Positions 30,602-40,479 are shown, counted from the first letter of the stretch. The stretch: 64,000 nucleotides of DNA from Pseudoalteromonas rhizosphaerae (GCF_902498845.1 NZ_CABVLM010000005.1:298444-362443), one strand, 5' to 3'. Notes: generated by a model not told the origin, from the letters alone. Program-made: numbers and translations.

Positions 30602-30665
30602 AACTGCTCCAACTGGCAAAAACTTAAAACTCATTGACTTGAGTCTACATCGGCTATAATTTGCA

Positions 30666-30785
30666 TTTATAGCCTTTATACACTTTAACTGTGTTTTATT
30701 ATGTAAAAATTACCCATACAATAGCCTATAGGTACATCATGTAAAAATTACCCATATGATATATGCGTATAGATACACTATGTAT
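30666..30785. repeat. Degenerate direct repeats in the folB-plsY divergent promoter region
   Basis: An 18-nt word, ATGTAAAAATTACCCATA, occurs twice (30701-30718 and 30739-30756), 38 nt apart. Between and around the copies lie related words (TATAGCCTTTATACACT, ATAGCCTATAGGTACATC, GTATAGATACACTATGT), so the whole stretch looks like about three decayed copies of a 38-40 nt unit. It sits between divergent genes and may be a regulatory array or a slipped repeat. Confidence 0.7.
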
Positions 30786-30870
30786 CTGCTATTTGAACCA
30801 CGAAAAGTATGAATGCAATTTTTGCGGCCAATGATAGCCGAAAAACTGTGATTAAAAAATAAGGAAGCGC

Positions 30871-31485
30871 GTGATAGCCGTTTTAATGTTAGTTTTAGCC
30901 TATTTACTCGGGTCGATTTCATCGGCCATTCTAGTGTCTCGGCTGTTTAAACTACCCGATCCTCGCAGCAATGGCTCAAACAACCCAGGCGCAACTAATG
31001 TTTATCGTCTTGGTGGGGCTGTTCCAGCCTGCTTAGTCTTAGTGTTTGATATTCTCAAAGGGACTATTCCTGTCTGGGGCGCTTATTTTTTACAACTTGA
31101 ACCACTAATGTTGGGATTGATAGGGGTTGCTGCGTGTTTAGGACATATGTTTCCGGTATTCTTTCACTTTAAAGGCGGTAAAGCAGTTGCAACTGCATTT
31201 GGAACATTGCTACCCATTGGCTTGTTGTTAGGCGGGTTATTAATTTCAACCTGGGTGGCTGTTGTTGCTATTACACGCTATTCGTCACTTGGGGCATTAG
31301 TCGCCGTTTCTTTAGCGCCATTATACACTTGGTGGATCAAACCGCTTTATACCTTACCAGTAACATTTTTAACTATTTTGATTATCTTTCGCCACCACGC
31401 CAATATTAAACGTTTATTTAGTGGCAAAGAACCTAAAATTGGTGACAAAAAAACGCCACCAACTAAAGATGATAACAATACTTAA
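30871..31485 (+). CDS. plsY: Acyl-phosphate glycerol-3-phosphate acyltransferase PlsY
   Basis: This 204-aa membrane enzyme acylates glycerol-3-phosphate with acyl-phosphate, the first step of phospholipid synthesis. [11 protein letters not shown] at residues 11-21, [15 protein letters not shown] near 33-47 and [17 protein letters not shown] near 91-107 are the three family loops. The start is GTG at 30871 after AAGGAAG; an ATG five codons later is an alternative. It is convergent with tsaD, with a 2-nt gap. Confidence 0.95.
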   Translation: MIAVLMLVLAYLLGSISSAILVSRLFKLPDPRSNGSNNPGATNVYRLGGAVPACLVLVFDILKGTIPVWGAYFLQLEPLMLGLIGVAACLGHMFPVFFHFKGGKAVATAFGTLLPIGLLLGGLLISTWVAVVAITRYSSLGALVAVSLAPLYTWWIKPLYTLPVTFLTILIIFRHHANIKRLFSGKEPKIGDKKTPPTKDDNNT

Positions 31486-31487
31486 AT

Positions 31488-32501
31488 TTAAATAGCCTCT
31501 AAACTATCTATCGGCCAACGTGGTCTCGTTTTCATATCAAGGCTGGCAAACTGCCCAGCCTTTAAGCGCTGCATACCCGCATAGGCGATCATGGCACCAT
31601 TATCAGTACAAAACTCTGTGCGCGGATAATAAACCTGTCCTTTCATGCCTTGCATTACCCGCTCTAGTTGCGCACGTAGCTTTATATTGGCGCTTACACC
31701 ACCGGCAATTACTAAGCGATTTATACCCGTTTGCTTTAAAGCACGCTTACATTTAATAACTAATGTATCAATAACTGCGGTTTGAAACGCATGAGCGATA
31801 TCTGCTTTGGTTTGCTGATCATCGTCATTATTACGAATAGTAATTGCAGCCGCCGTTTTCAAGCCGCTAAAACTAAAGTCAAGGCCCGGTTTATCTGTCA
31901 TTGGTCGTGGGAAAATAAAGCGCTTAGAAACACCTTGCTCAGCAAGTTTAGCTAACCGTGGCCCACCTGGGTAATCTAAACCAAGTAACTTAGCTGTTTT
32001 ATCAAATGCTTCACCTGCGGCATCATCTACCGATTCACCCAATACTTCATATTGACCAATCCCAGCGACTTTAACCATCATGGTGTGTCCACCTGATACG
32101 AGTAAAGCAATAAACGGAAATTCAGGCACGTTTTCTTCAAGCATGGGCGCCAGTAGATGGCCCTCCATATGATGCACCGCCACTGCTGGAATATTCCAAC
32201 CATAGGCAAGTGAGCGTCCAATTGAAGTACCCACTAATAATGCTCCCACCAGTCCTGGGCCTGCAGTGTAAGCAATACCATCGATATCTTCAGGTCCGCA
32301 ACCGGCCTGTGCAAAAGCAGCATCGATTAATGGCAAGGTTTTACGAACATGATCTCGAGATGCAAGTTCAGGCACTACACCGCCATAATCTGCATGCACT
32401 TTTACTTGGCTATAGAGTTGATGAGCAAGTAAACCTTGTTCATCATCATAGATTGCAATTCCCGTTTCATCACACGACGATTCAATGCCTAAAATTCGCA
32501 C
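31488..32501 (-). CDS. tsaD: tRNA N6-adenosine threonylcarbamoyltransferase TsaD
   Basis: This 337-aa enzyme transfers threonylcarbamoyl to A37 of ANN-decoding tRNAs, working with TsaB and Tsa[16 protein letters not shown] opens the protein. The metal-binding [10 protein letters not shown] is near 109-118, and SGGHTMMV near 136. The start is GTG at 32499-32501 with GGGAGAA upstream. In many gammaproteobacteria tsaD is next to rpsU-dnaG-rpoD; that link is absent here. Confidence 0.96.
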   Translation of the reverse strand: MRILGIESSCDETGIAIYDDEQGLLAHQLYSQVKVHADYGGVVPELASRDHVRKTLPLIDAAFAQAGCGPEDIDGIAYTAGPGLVGALLVGTSIGRSLAYGWNIPAVAVHHMEGHLLAPMLEENVPEFPFIALLVSGGHTMMVKVAGIGQYEVLGESVDDAAGEAFDKTAKLLGLDYPGGPRLAKLAEQGVSKRFIFPRPMTDKPGLDFSFSGLKTAAAITIRNNDDDQQTKADIAHAFQTAVIDTLVIKCKRALKQTGINRLVIAGGVSANIKLRAQLERVMQGMKGQVYYPRTEFCTDNGAMIAYAGMQRLKAGQFASLDMKTRPRWPIDSLEAI

Positions 32502-32574
32502 TGCAGTTTTCTCCCATGCCCTTTGGCACTTTTAAATTCTTAAAATAAATCTATTAACCAGAGTTTCTGGTTAC

Positions 32575-33165
32575 TTAAAGTGTAATACCAATGTTTGTTT
32601 GTCCATCAGCGATAGCGTGTTGCTTTAACGCTTTCACATTTTCAGCTGTTACTCTGCCCATCTGCTCAACAAAATCAATTAACTCGCCTAACACTTCAAT
32701 TTCGTATTGCATTAACGGATGTTCACGTACTGCTGTATTATCAGCCAGTTCACCTTCAACCGTTAATTGATATTCAATAAAACGCGCAACAGTCGCCTGA
32801 GAGATTTTACTAATGCTGATAAATTCTTGCTCATCTTTGGCAATTAAACCATGCATTAAACCTAATAAGGCAGTGGCGGCATCTATCGCTGGATAAGTAC
32901 CGAACATATCAAAATCAGTGAGTTCTGGAACATTAGGCTCTATTTTCTCAATTTGCTTTTCAAGGCTTATTTTACTTTTCGGCAGTAAGATTTTTTCCCA
33001 ACACAAATTAAGTGCACTACGCAAAATAGCTTCGTCACCAAATCCTGTTGCTTCACTAAATAAACCATAATTAGGTAGCATACGTTCAATTAATGCTGCT
33101 GCCAGTACCGCTTGTTGCAAATAGTTAAGCTCTCTTATACGCTGAAAATTATTCGCTTTAGTCAT
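32575..33165 (-). CDS. YjaG family (DUF416) protein
   Basis: This 196-aa cytosolic, mostly helical protein fits the YjaG/DUF416 family in length and pattern (LQQAVLAAALIERMLPNY near 15-32, followed by an acidic middle). The function of the family is not known. The ATG at 33163-33165 is chosen. It overlaps the upstream DUF2007 gene by 8 nt, so the two are cotranslated. A longer start would lie inside that gene. Confidence 0.82.
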   Translation of the reverse strand: MTKANNFQRIRELNYLQQAVLAAALIERMLPNYGLFSEATGFGDEAILRSALNLCWEKILLPKSKISLEKQIEKIEPNVPELTDFDMFGTYPAIDAATALLGLMHGLIAKDEQEFISISKISQATVARFIEYQLTVEGELADNTAVREHPLMQYEIEVLGELIDFVEQMGRVTAENVKALKQHAIADGQTNIGITL

Positions 33166-33520
33166 TATTTGGTGTCCTGCAAGACCAACAAATTTCAAAT
33201 GTTGGCCCATTATGCTCGTTACAGTTGGGGCATACCCAATCAGGAGCGGATTGTTTTACTTGAGTGTAGTTTACCAATATTTGCCGCGCCTGGCGCTCTT
33301 TAATCACAAAAACCTGCACTCTCACTTGGGTTTGATCTAAAGGTATTTCGCCAACGGCTCCTTGTAAGGACTCACCGAGTAACTGACACTCAATATTGCT
33401 GTTAAGTAATAACCCTTTGACAATGTTTGCCTCTACCGCATTTGCAGCGCAATAGATTGTTAACCATTGAAATGGGGGTTGCTCTGTATTGTTGTTATTT
33501 ATTTTATTTTGCAATGACAA
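33158..33520 (-). CDS. DUF2007-type protein with C-terminal zinc ribbon
   Basis: This 120-aa protein has a DUF2007-like core (residues 18-75: IYCAANAVEANIVKGLL then a GEIPLDQTQVRVQV strand). It ends in a four-Cys zinc-ribbon, CPNCNEHNGPTFEICWSC, at about 97-114, similar to RanBP2-type fingers. DUF2007 proteins are thought to take part in signal transduction, but no mechanism is established. The zinc ribbon suggests nucleic-acid or protein binding. It overlaps the YjaG-family gene. Confidence 0.78.
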   Translation of the reverse strand: MSLQNKINNNNTEQPPFQWLTIYCAANAVEANIVKGLLLNSNIECQLLGESLQGAVGEIPLDQTQVRVQVFVIKERQARQILVNYTQVKQSAPDWVCPNCNEHNGPTFEICWSCRTPNND

Positions 33521-33590
33521 CCTCTTTTACTTTGCGATTAAATTACCCTAAGCTACTCTAAGCGAAGTAATTGTTATATAGGAAATAATC

Positions 33591-33998
33591 ATGACCCTCA
33601 CGACACCAGGACTGCTGTTCCCTGCAATTTCTTTATTGTTATTAGCATATACCAATCGTTTTTTAGTGCTAGCACAATTAATTCGTGAACTTAATGCCCG
33701 TGAAGGTGACACTATTCGACCATTAGTCGTTGCACAAATTACTAACCTAAGGAAACGTATTAGACTCATTCGAACTATGCAAGTCTATGGCGTTGCTTCT
33801 TTTTTAATGTGTACATTCTCAATGTTTGCATTATTTATTGAGTTTAAAACCACTGGCGTAATTTTATTTGGTATTAGCTTAGCCAGCCTTGCGCTATCGT
33901 TGCTAACCTCTTTATATGAAATACATATTTCATGTGATGCGATTGAAATTGAGCTTAAAAACATTGAAAAAAAACCACTGAGCAACAAGGCAGACTAA
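33591..33998 (+). CDS. DUF2721 family membrane protein
   Basis: This 135-aa protein has three predicted helices (about residues 5-28, 65-85 and 90-110) and a charged cytoplasmic loop NAREGDTIRPLVVAQITNLRKRI, typical of DUF2721 proteins. The function is unknown. A TAGGAAA ribosome binding site precedes the ATG at 33591. It is 50 nt upstream of the HD-GYP regulator and probably cotranscribed. Confidence 0.82.
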   Translation: MTLTTPGLLFPAISLLLLAYTNRFLVLAQLIRELNAREGDTIRPLVVAQITNLRKRIRLIRTMQVYGVASFLMCTFSMFALFIEFKTTGVILFGISLASLALSLLTSLYEIHISCDAIEIELKNIEKKPLSNKAD

Positions 33999-34048
33999 AA
34001 AACAAGCACTATACTCTTTAGCTGGATGATTAAACTAAAGGTGTAAAC

Positions 34049-35572
34049 GTGAACGACTTTTTATTTTCAGAAAATGTCATTGAAGAGTCAGAAGCTCAGT
34101 CACCACAAGCGTTCTGGAATATCCTTGTGGTCGATGATGAGGATGATATTCACCAAGTCACTAAACTTGTACTATCTGGCTTTACCTTTGAAGATAAAGC
34201 TTTGTGTTTACATCATGCCTATTCAGCGAAAGCCGCAAAAGAATTATTGCAACAAAATCTCGATTTTTCGGTTGGTTTAATCGACGTGGTAATGGAAACT
34301 AGCCATGCAGGTTTAGACTTAATAAAATTTATCCGTGATGATATCAATAACCACGACATCCGCCTTATTCTTCGAACGGGTCAACCTGGCGAAGCCCCTG
34401 AAGAAGCGGTGATCCGTGAATACGATATTAACGATTACAAAAATAAAACCGAGCTGACGGCAATAAAAATGAAAACATTATTGTATTCAGCTCTGCGTTC
34501 ACATCGTGATATTCAAATTATTGAGCGTCATAGAAAAGGCCTTGAAAAAATAATCAACGCTTCTAGCTCATTTTTAAAATGTGATAGTGTCCATGAATTT
34601 GCATCAACAATTTTATCCCATGTAACCAATGTTATGGGCTTAGATGACACTGAAATTTATTGTGCCGCAGCTGTTAACCAACAAACATCCCCAGCCACTG
34701 ATTTTAAGCTACTGGCAGCTTCAGGTGTTGAGCCTGAACCTAATGCCGATATGATCCCCGAAGATGTAAAGCAATTATTTGTTGAAGCACACAATCGCAA
34801 ATCATCTCAAAAAACCATGCATGACTACATTGGCTACTTTCCAACTCAAGCGGGTCTCGAAACGATGTTGTATGTGCGCAAAGGCTCGTTATTAGGAACC
34901 ACCGATTATCAGCTTTTGGAGTTTTTTGCCAACAATATTGCTCTGGCTTACGATAACTTGAAATTACGCGAAATGATGAAAGATTCGCAAAAAGAGCTAT
35001 CGTATATTCTCGGTGAAGCCGTTGAAAAACGCTCAAAAGAAACCGGTTCACATGTCAAAAGAGTTGCACACTATAGTGAACTGTTAGGTAAGTTATATGG
35101 CTTAAATAACTTTGAGTGTGAAGTAATAAAACTCGCCTCCCCCTTGCACGATATTGGAAAAATAAGTATTCCAGATCATATTCTCAATAAACCCGGTAAG
35201 CTTGATGATCAAGAGTGGGCGATTATGCAAACTCACGCCGAAGTTGGTTATGATATTCTAAAGAATTCGAATAACGAAATATTAAAATGTGGTTCAATCA
35301 TTGCTCATACACATCATGAGAAATGGGACGGCTCAGGCTATCCTAATCAACTTGCAGGTAAAGATATTCACATTGTTGGTCGTATTACAGCTCTAGCGGA
35401 TGTTTTTGATGCCCTTGGCAGTGATCGTTGCTATAAAAAAGCTTGGCCGCTTGAAGAAGTACTCGATTTGCTCAAGAAACAGAGTGGCAAACAGTTTGAG
35501 CCAAAACTTGTGGACATATTTATTAACAATTTAACACTTTTTTTGGAGATAAAAGAGCGTTACCCTAACTGA
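34049..35572 (+). CDS. HD-GYP response regulator (putative c-di-GMP phosphodiesterase)
   Basis: This 507-aa protein has an N-terminal receiver (about residues 25-150) opening with ILVVDDEDD, with the phospho-acceptor Asp in GLIDVVMETS near 79. A DUF3369 sensory region follows to about 310. The C-terminal HD-GYP domain has LHDIGKISIPDHILNKPG near 365 and THHEKWDGSGYP near 425. All the metal-binding HD and GYP residues are present, so hydrolysis of c-di-GMP to GMP is likely. The GTG at 34049 is preceded by AAAGG. The cognate kinase is not adjacent. Confidence 0.92.
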   Translation: MNDFLFSENVIEESEAQSPQAFWNILVVDDEDDIHQVTKLVLSGFTFEDKALCLHHAYSAKAAKELLQQNLDFSVGLIDVVMETSHAGLDLIKFIRDDINNHDIRLILRTGQPGEAPEEAVIREYDINDYKNKTELTAIKMKTLLYSALRSHRDIQIIERHRKGLEKIINASSSFLKCDSVHEFASTILSHVTNVMGLDDTEIYCAAAVNQQTSPATDFKLLAASGVEPEPNADMIPEDVKQLFVEAHNRKSSQKTMHDYIGYFPTQAGLETMLYVRKGSLLGTTDYQLLEFFANNIALAYDNLKLREMMKDSQKELSYILGEAVEKRSKETGSHVKRVAHYSELLGKLYGLNNFECEVIKLASPLHDIGKISIPDHILNKPGKLDDQEWAIMQTHAEVGYDILKNSNNEILKCGSIIAHTHHEKWDGSGYPNQLAGKDIHIVGRITALADVFDALGSDRCYKKAWPLEEVLDLLKKQSGKQFEPKLVDIFINNLTLFLEIKERYPN

Positions 35573-35692
35573 TACTTGTAACAATTGTGTGAAATGCGCT
35601 TTTCAAATTGGGTACAATGGATTACTATCTATTAAAATAATATCAATTATGTTCGCCAGTAGTGCGGCTTACTTATACAAAGGACTATAAAA

Positions 35693-36580
35693 GTGAGATT
35701 TGAACAATTAGAGCAATTTGTAGCTTTAGGCCAGCTACGACATTTTCGCCAAGCGGCCGAAACAACAAAAATTAGTACCTCAGCATTGACGCGCAGTATT
35801 CAGACTTTAGAAGATGAAGTTGGCTATGAATTAGTCAAACGCTCGACTCGCTCCGTGAAGCTAACAACTGAAGGTGAGCTTTTTTTAGAGTACGCACAAG
35901 ACACTCTAAGCAAGCTCGAAGAAACTAAAAAGCGTTTATTTAAATCCGTTAATGGCTGTGCAAGTGAAAAGCTGGTGATTGGCTATACCAATAATGCTAG
36001 TGCCATAGTGCCTATTTCATGTGGCCAATTTTTAGCACAATACCCTCATGTAAAAATCGAAATGCAACTACAAGAACAAAGTGAGTTGGTTCGTAAACTG
36101 CAATTAGGTGAAATTGATATTAGCGTTTGTTCGCAAGCAGTTAATAGTATTGGCAATGACATACACTTACCTGATCAACTTATTTTATTCGTTGCAAAAA
36201 GCCATCCTCTCGCGAATAAGAACAATCTTTGCAAACAAGATTTAAATGATTACCCTATGTATAGTTGTTTTTCACAATCAAAACAAATTCAAACTATGTT
36301 GAATGAGGCTGTCGATAGCTTAAACAAGACCAGCAGTATAAAAGTTGGCAGTATTGAGCAAGTAATGGACGGGTTGTGTAAATCAAACCATGTTGCAATT
36401 AGCAGTATTGAACATGCAAGTTCGGTCGCAGAGAATAATAATCTGCTCCAGTTAAAAACCAATAAGAACTTAGCTCATGAGCAATTGATTGTACAAACCA
36501 GCCAGCAAGTTACTGCTGACGACCCAATAAACCAGCTCCTGTCATTAATAGAAAAGACAGCGTTATCAATTAATTCTTAA
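35693..36580 (+). CDS. LysR-family transcriptional regulator
   Basis: This 295-aa protein has an N-terminal winged helix (MRFEQLEQFVALG, then STSALTRSIQTLEDEVGYELVKRSTRSVKLTTEG across residues 28-62) and a C-terminal periplasmic-binding-like effector domain (about 90-290). LysR proteins usually regulate a divergent neighbour. Here both neighbours run in the same direction, so the target is unclear. The start is GTG at 35693 after AAAGGA. A hairpin terminator follows at 36593. Confidence 0.9.
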   Translation: MRFEQLEQFVALGQLRHFRQAAETTKISTSALTRSIQTLEDEVGYELVKRSTRSVKLTTEGELFLEYAQDTLSKLEETKKRLFKSVNGCASEKLVIGYTNNASAIVPISCGQFLAQYPHVKIEMQLQEQSELVRKLQLGEIDISVCSQAVNSIGNDIHLPDQLILFVAKSHPLANKNNLCKQDLNDYPMYSCFSQSKQIQTMLNEAVDSLNKTSSIKVGSIEQVMDGLCKSNHVAISSIEHASSVAENNNLLQLKTNKNLAHEQLIVQTSQQVTADDPINQLLSLIEKTALSINS

Positions 36581-36590
36581 GTAACAGCAT

Positions 36591-36630
36591 GAAAACCAAG
36601 CCTAAAGCAGAACTCAGGCTTGGTTTCTAA
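36591..36630 (+). terminator. Intrinsic terminator of the LysR gene
   Basis: aaaccaagcct and aggcttggttt form an 11-bp perfect stem (36593-36603 with 36616-36626), followed by a short T-rich run. Confidence 0.85.
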
Positions 36631-36698
36631 ATCTTCAGTAGTACCTTTGCATCATTTTAAGCTAAACTACGCGCCTTCCCTGCTATATAGTACAATTA

Positions 36699-37319
36699 AT
36701 GAGCCTTAACCTGATCCCTGGACGTTATTTAACTGACATAGAAACTCATGGCTACGCCGTGATCGAAAATATGTTTGCTGAAACACTGACTAACGCGTTG
36801 ATAGAAGATTGTTATCGTATCAACCCCAATTTCAAATCAGCAGGTATTGGCCGTCAGCAGGATTTACAAATAGACAAGAGCATACGCACCGACAAGACCT
36901 TTTGGTTTGATGGTAGTAGCCAAGCTCAAATTGATTATCAAAATGCGCTTGAAGATATCAGAGTAAACTTGAATCGTTATTTCTTTTTGGGTTTATTTGA
37001 TTATGAGTGTCACTATGCGAAATACCAGCATGGCGACTTTTATAAAAAGCATTACGACGCATTTAAAGGGCGTTCGAACCGTGTATTTACTACTGTATTT
37101 TACTTAAATACAGTGCAATCTGGTGGTGAGTTAGTGATTTACAAACCTAAAAGTAAAGACGTTGAAATCACTATTCAGCCCAAAGCTGGCACGTTCGTGA
37201 TGTTTGAAAGCGAACGCTTTATGCATGAAGTACTGCCGACAATTGATAATCGCTATTCAGTTGCGGGTTGGTTTAGGAAAAACACTTCAATCAGTGGCGT
37301 CATTGATCCACCTCGCTAA
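36699..37319 (+). CDS. 2-oxoglutarate/Fe(II)-dependent oxygenase, prolyl 4-hydroxylase-like
   Basis: This 206-aa protein has the double-stranded beta-helix metal set: His and Asp in KKHYDAF near residues 111-117, a distal His in FMHEV near 172, and the 2-oxoglutarate-binding Arg in RYSVAGWFR. It resembles the P4Hc group that includes bacterial hydroxylases acting on EF-Tu or on small peptides. The substrate is unknown. It ends 3 nt before the convergent ubiA. Confidence 0.85.
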   Translation: MSLNLIPGRYLTDIETHGYAVIENMFAETLTNALIEDCYRINPNFKSAGIGRQQDLQIDKSIRTDKTFWFDGSSQAQIDYQNALEDIRVNLNRYFFLGLFDYECHYAKYQHGDFYKKHYDAFKGRSNRVFTTVFYLNTVQSGGELVIYKPKSKDVEITIQPKAGTFVMFESERFMHEVLPTIDNRYSVAGWFRKNTSISGVIDPPR

Positions 37320-37321
37320 CA

Positions 37322-38200
37322 CTATAGATTAAATGGCAAGGACGCCACTAAGCCAATAAAAACGACCATACCGACATAATGGTTATTTAAAAAAGCTTTA
37401 AAACAACGCTCTCTATTACGACTATGAATTAGAAATTGTTGGTAAACCAAAAAGCCGCATGCCACACATAGACCAAGCCAATACGGCATTGCTAATTGAC
37501 TCGTATAACCAATTAAAGCCAACAAACCTATAAATACACCATTTAGCGCAAAAATAATGATTCGATCGGCACTACCAAATAATATCGCTGTAGACTTTAC
37601 GCCAATTTTCAAATCATCATCTCTGTCTACCATGGCATACATGGTATCGTAGGACGTAGTCCACGCAATATTAGCGATAAATAACAACCAGCCAAGCAGT
37701 GAGATAGTACCTGTTGCAGCCATAAAAGCCATCGGAATAGCCCAACCAAAAGCTGCACCTAGCACTATTTGCGGTAAATTAGTGTAACGTTTCATAAATG
37801 GGTAGCTAAATGCCAATAGCAATGCCCCGACTGACAATAATATGGTTTGCCAACTGAGTAACAACACCAGTATAAAAGCAATTATGATAAGCAATAAAAA
37901 TAAGCTTAGTGCTTCGCCACTACTCACCAAGCCAGAAGCTAAGGGTCTTTGTGCTGTGCGTTTTACCGCGCCATCAATTTTACGATCTGCGTAATCATTA
38001 ATAACACAACCTGCGCTGCGCATAACAAATACACCAAAGCTAAATACCACAAAATTAAGTAGGCTTGGCATACCATCACTTGCAAGCCACAATGCCCAAT
38101 ATGTAGGCCACAATAGCAATAAAGTACCGATAGGCTTATCGGTGCGCATTAACTGCTTATAATACGGTATATGAGCAATGTGTAAGGCGGCAAATTTCAT
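37322..38200 (-). CDS. ubiA: 4-hydroxybenzoate octaprenyltransferase UbiA
   Basis: This 292-aa integral-membrane enzyme prenylates 4-hydroxybenzoate in ubiquinone synthesis. It has about eight helices and both Asp-rich motifs: [13 protein letters not shown] near residues 65-77 and [13 protein letters not shown] near 184-196. It directly follows ubiC with a 4-nt overlap, so substrate producer and consumer are co-translated. Confidence 0.95.
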   Translation of the reverse strand: MKFAALHIAHIPYYKQLMRTDKPIGTLLLLWPTYWALWLASDGMPSLLNFVVFSFGVFVMRSAGCVINDYADRKIDGAVKRTAQRPLASGLVSSGEALSLFLLLIIIAFILVLLLSWQTILLSVGALLLAFSYPFMKRYTNLPQIVLGAAFGWAIPMAFMAATGTISLLGWLLFIANIAWTTSYDTMYAMVDRDDDLKIGVKSTAILFGSADRIIIFALNGVFIGLLALIGYTSQLAMPYWLGLCVACGFLVYQQFLIHSRNRERCFKAFLNNHYVGMVVFIGLVASLPFNL

Positions 38201-38829
38201 AAATATAGATAAGCCTCTGGTAAAAATATTTCAGCTACTAAAAAACGGCTTTGCGCCAACGAAAAAATACTGCGTCGCCCCCACAAGGGTTTTGTAGCTG
38301 CAGAGTATTGGCTAACAAGCTGCTGTACTGGGTGCTGACAATCAAAACGTGCTATTTCAATTTCGGTACGTTTTAAGTCCGGATGTTGAAAAATAACATC
38401 ACCTAAAGGCCGATTACCCAGTGCCAATAATTGCTGTTGTTGCATATCATCGGTGGCAGGTAGCCAGCTTTGTGCGTATACCATAGGGATGCCATCACAA
38501 AGCAGCAAAACTTCACGATTAATACCAATACGCTGTGAACAATCTAATAATTGTTGTTGTGAAATACTCAGTTCAAACTCTTTCTCACTAAGCACTTTTA
38601 CAGAGAATTCACCACACTGTGTTTTTAATTTCGCCGTCAGTGAGTTGGGCTCAAGTAGCCAGTCTTGCTCGTTACAAGACAAATAATTGATTGATGTACC
38701 TAACTGCCAATCCGCAGTTACAGAAACAGGAAATGTGATCACGATAACTCTATTTAATAATAACCCTTTAAATGATACCACTGCCCGCGTCGGGGAAAAA
38801 GTGATGATTAATGAATATAATAGCTGCAT
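38197..38829 (-). CDS. ubiC: Chorismate lyase UbiC
   Basis: This ORF encodes the enzyme that converts chorismate to 4-hydroxybenzoate and pyruvate. Family landmarks are the central [25 protein letters not shown] stretch (seen as [11 protein letters not shown] and AQSWLP), the [11 protein letters not shown] loop, and the C-terminal [22 protein letters not shown] pattern. UbiC is normally 165-190 aa, and the full frame gives 210. The true start is probably internal; a GTG near 38745 would give about 182 aa. The coordinates given are the longest frame. Confidence 0.88.
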   Translation of the reverse strand: MQLLYSLIITFSPTRAVVSFKGLLLNRVIVITFPVSVTADWQLGTSINYLSCNEQDWLLEPNSLTAKLKTQCGEFSVKVLSEKEFELSISQQQLLDCSQRIGINREVLLLCDGIPMVYAQSWLPATDDMQQQQLLALGNRPLGDVIFQHPDLKRTEIEIARFDCQHPVQQLVSQYSAATKPLWGRRSIFSLAQSRFLVAEIFLPEAYLYL

Positions 38830-38896
38830 CAGCCTGTATCTTAGCCATTATTACGTATAGACTAATAACAATTAATTACAGGGCTCTCTACTGAAT

Positions 38897-39304
38897 ATGA
38901 AAAAAACGCTTTACGCTGGCATATTAATTAGCACTTTCTTTATTAGCTTGTTTAGCAGCTTTGCAAGCAAAGCTGAATCAACTGTGGGCTACTTTGGTTT
39001 CGAACCCGATATCATTACCAACTATATTGGTCAGAGTAATAAAAAGTTAGGTTATGTGCGTATTACTGTAGATTTAATGCTCAGTGATATGTCAAATATT
39101 GCTATTGTTGAGCATCACACCCCGTTACTTAGAGATGCATTGGTAGAAATTTTATCAAAAGAGCCTGAAGAAAAAATTAAATCACTCACCGGCCGTGAAG
39201 AGATCAGAAAGCGTTGTGCCGAAAAACTCAAAACCCTGTTAAAACAAGAAACAGGGCAAGAGATCATTCGCGAAGTATTATTTACTAAATATTTATATCA
39301 CTAA
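38897..39304 (+). CDS. FliL-like protein (flagellar basal-body-associated family)
   Basis: This 135-aa protein has an N-terminal hydrophobic segment (residues 5-27), here more like a signal peptide than FliL's anchor. A soluble domain with the FliL pattern follows: YVRITVDLML, then a run of acidic turns, and RDALVEILSKEPEEKIKSLTGREEIRKRCAEKL, which I show as RDALVEIL and TGREEIR. No flagellar gene is nearby, so it may be a paralogue of FliL used in surface sensing or motility. It is not known whether it acts at the flagellum. Confidence 0.78.
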   Translation: MKKTLYAGILISTFFISLFSSFASKAESTVGYFGFEPDIITNYIGQSNKKLGYVRITVDLMLSDMSNIAIVEHHTPLLRDALVEILSKEPEEKIKSLTGREEIRKRCAEKLKTLLKQETGQEIIREVLFTKYLYH

Positions 39305-39325
39305 GTACTTATATAACAGAGTATC

Positions 39326-40147
39326 TTAGGCTGTTTTTTTAGTAAACAATTGAGCGGTAAAGGCGTAAGCCATACCGCTTAATAGCCCACCTAAGTGCGC
39401 CCAGTTAGCCATACTTACAAACAACATGTCAGCAAAGCCTAATACCAGCCAAATCAGCATAAAACCAATAATACCATTAGTTACTAAAGCCGGCTGTTGC
39501 GGGTTCAATGCCCGATGGATCCAACAAAACCCAAGTAAACCATAAACAACGCCACTTAAGCCGCCAAAGTTAGGGCCAACCATAATAAACTCAGCCCAAT
39601 TACTAAATAGCGCAGTCACTAAAAAAAGACCTACTAAAGTACTTTTACCACTGAGCTTTTCAATACCATCGCCTAGCATGATCCACCACATAATATTAAA
39701 CACTAAGTGCACAGCAGTAAAATGCACAATTGCAGGTGTAAGCCAAGTTAATGGTTGATCGGGTTTAAACTGTAATACGCTATAAATTGACTCAAAGCCA
39801 CCGAGTAAGAAGGCAATGTAAATACCTACACATAATAAAGTGACCGTTTGGTTTAACCAGCTCAATGCTTTAAAACGTGCTTTTAAATTTAATTCTTGGC
39901 CTTGATAGCTCAACGGTGACTGCGTACTTCCTACTTGCCAAGATGCCTCTTGATAACGGGCATGATTGGGGTTTTCTACAAACGCTTGCCATAATGGCTG
40001 AGCTTGATGGAAATGCTCTGGGGCAACACAAATAATTACCGTTTTTCCATCTTGCGATCGAAGCTCGCCCTGTAAGCCTTGGCTTTTTATATAATCAATA
40101 AAGCCTTGTGCTGCACGTGGATTATTTATACTACCCAGTTCGATCAT
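39326..40147 (-). CDS. glpG: Rhomboid intramembrane serine protease GlpG
   Basis: This 273-aa protease has an N-terminal cytoplasmic domain (residues 1-90) and six helices. The catalytic Ser is in GGLSGVVYGLLG near 192 and the His in NWAHLGGLLSG near 246, and the conserved WWIMLGDG loop is present. It cleaves transmembrane segments; physiological substrates in this group are not established. The ATG at 40145-40147 overlaps the glpE stop by 4 nt. The E. coli glpE-glpG pair has the same order. Confidence 0.94.
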   Translation of the reverse strand: MIELGSINNPRAAQGFIDYIKSQGLQGELRSQDGKTVIICVAPEHFHQAQPLWQAFVENPNHARYQEASWQVGSTQSPLSYQGQELNLKARFKALSWLNQTVTLLCVGIYIAFLLGGFESIYSVLQFKPDQPLTWLTPAIVHFTAVHLVFNIMWWIMLGDGIEKLSGKSTLVGLFLVTALFSNWAEFIMVGPNFGGLSGVVYGLLGFCWIHRALNPQQPALVTNGIIGFMLIWLVLGFADMLFVSMANWAHLGGLLSGMAYAFTAQLFTKKTA

Positions 40148-40461
40148 CGTTCCACTTGCTCCGGCAATTGGGTTTCCCACTGGGTAAAACCACCATCCAT
40201 ACTGTATACATCTTCAAAGCCTTGCTCAGCTAAGTAGCTGGCTGCGCCTTGTGAGCTCATACCATGATAACAAACAATAATAATTGGCTGATCAAACTCT
40301 TTGTTCATCATAAATTCGCCAATATTGGCATTTGATAAATGCTCTGAACCCGGAATATGCCCTGCTTGATACGAATTAGGATCGCGAATATCAGCAATCA
40401 CGACATCATCTTTATTAAGTAGTGCTTGAGTTTCGGTAATTGAAATATGCTTAAATGCCAT
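40144..40461 (-). CDS. glpE: Thiosulfate sulfurtransferase GlpE
   Basis: This 105-aa single-domain rhodanese transfers sulfane sulfur to cyanide or thioredoxin in vitro. The active-site loop is VCYHGMSS, with the Cys near residue 64, the same short loop as in E. coli GlpE. IRDPNSYQAGHIPGS near 25-39 matches the rhodanese signature. It is co-translated with glpG. The terminator of tdh lies just upstream. Confidence 0.94.
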   Translation of the reverse strand: MAFKHISITETQALLNKDDVVIADIRDPNSYQAGHIPGSEHLSNANIGEFMMNKEFDQPIIIVCYHGMSSQGAASYLAEQGFEDVYSMDGGFTQWETQLPEQVER

Positions 40462-40479
40462 AGTACTCTCTTATAATTA

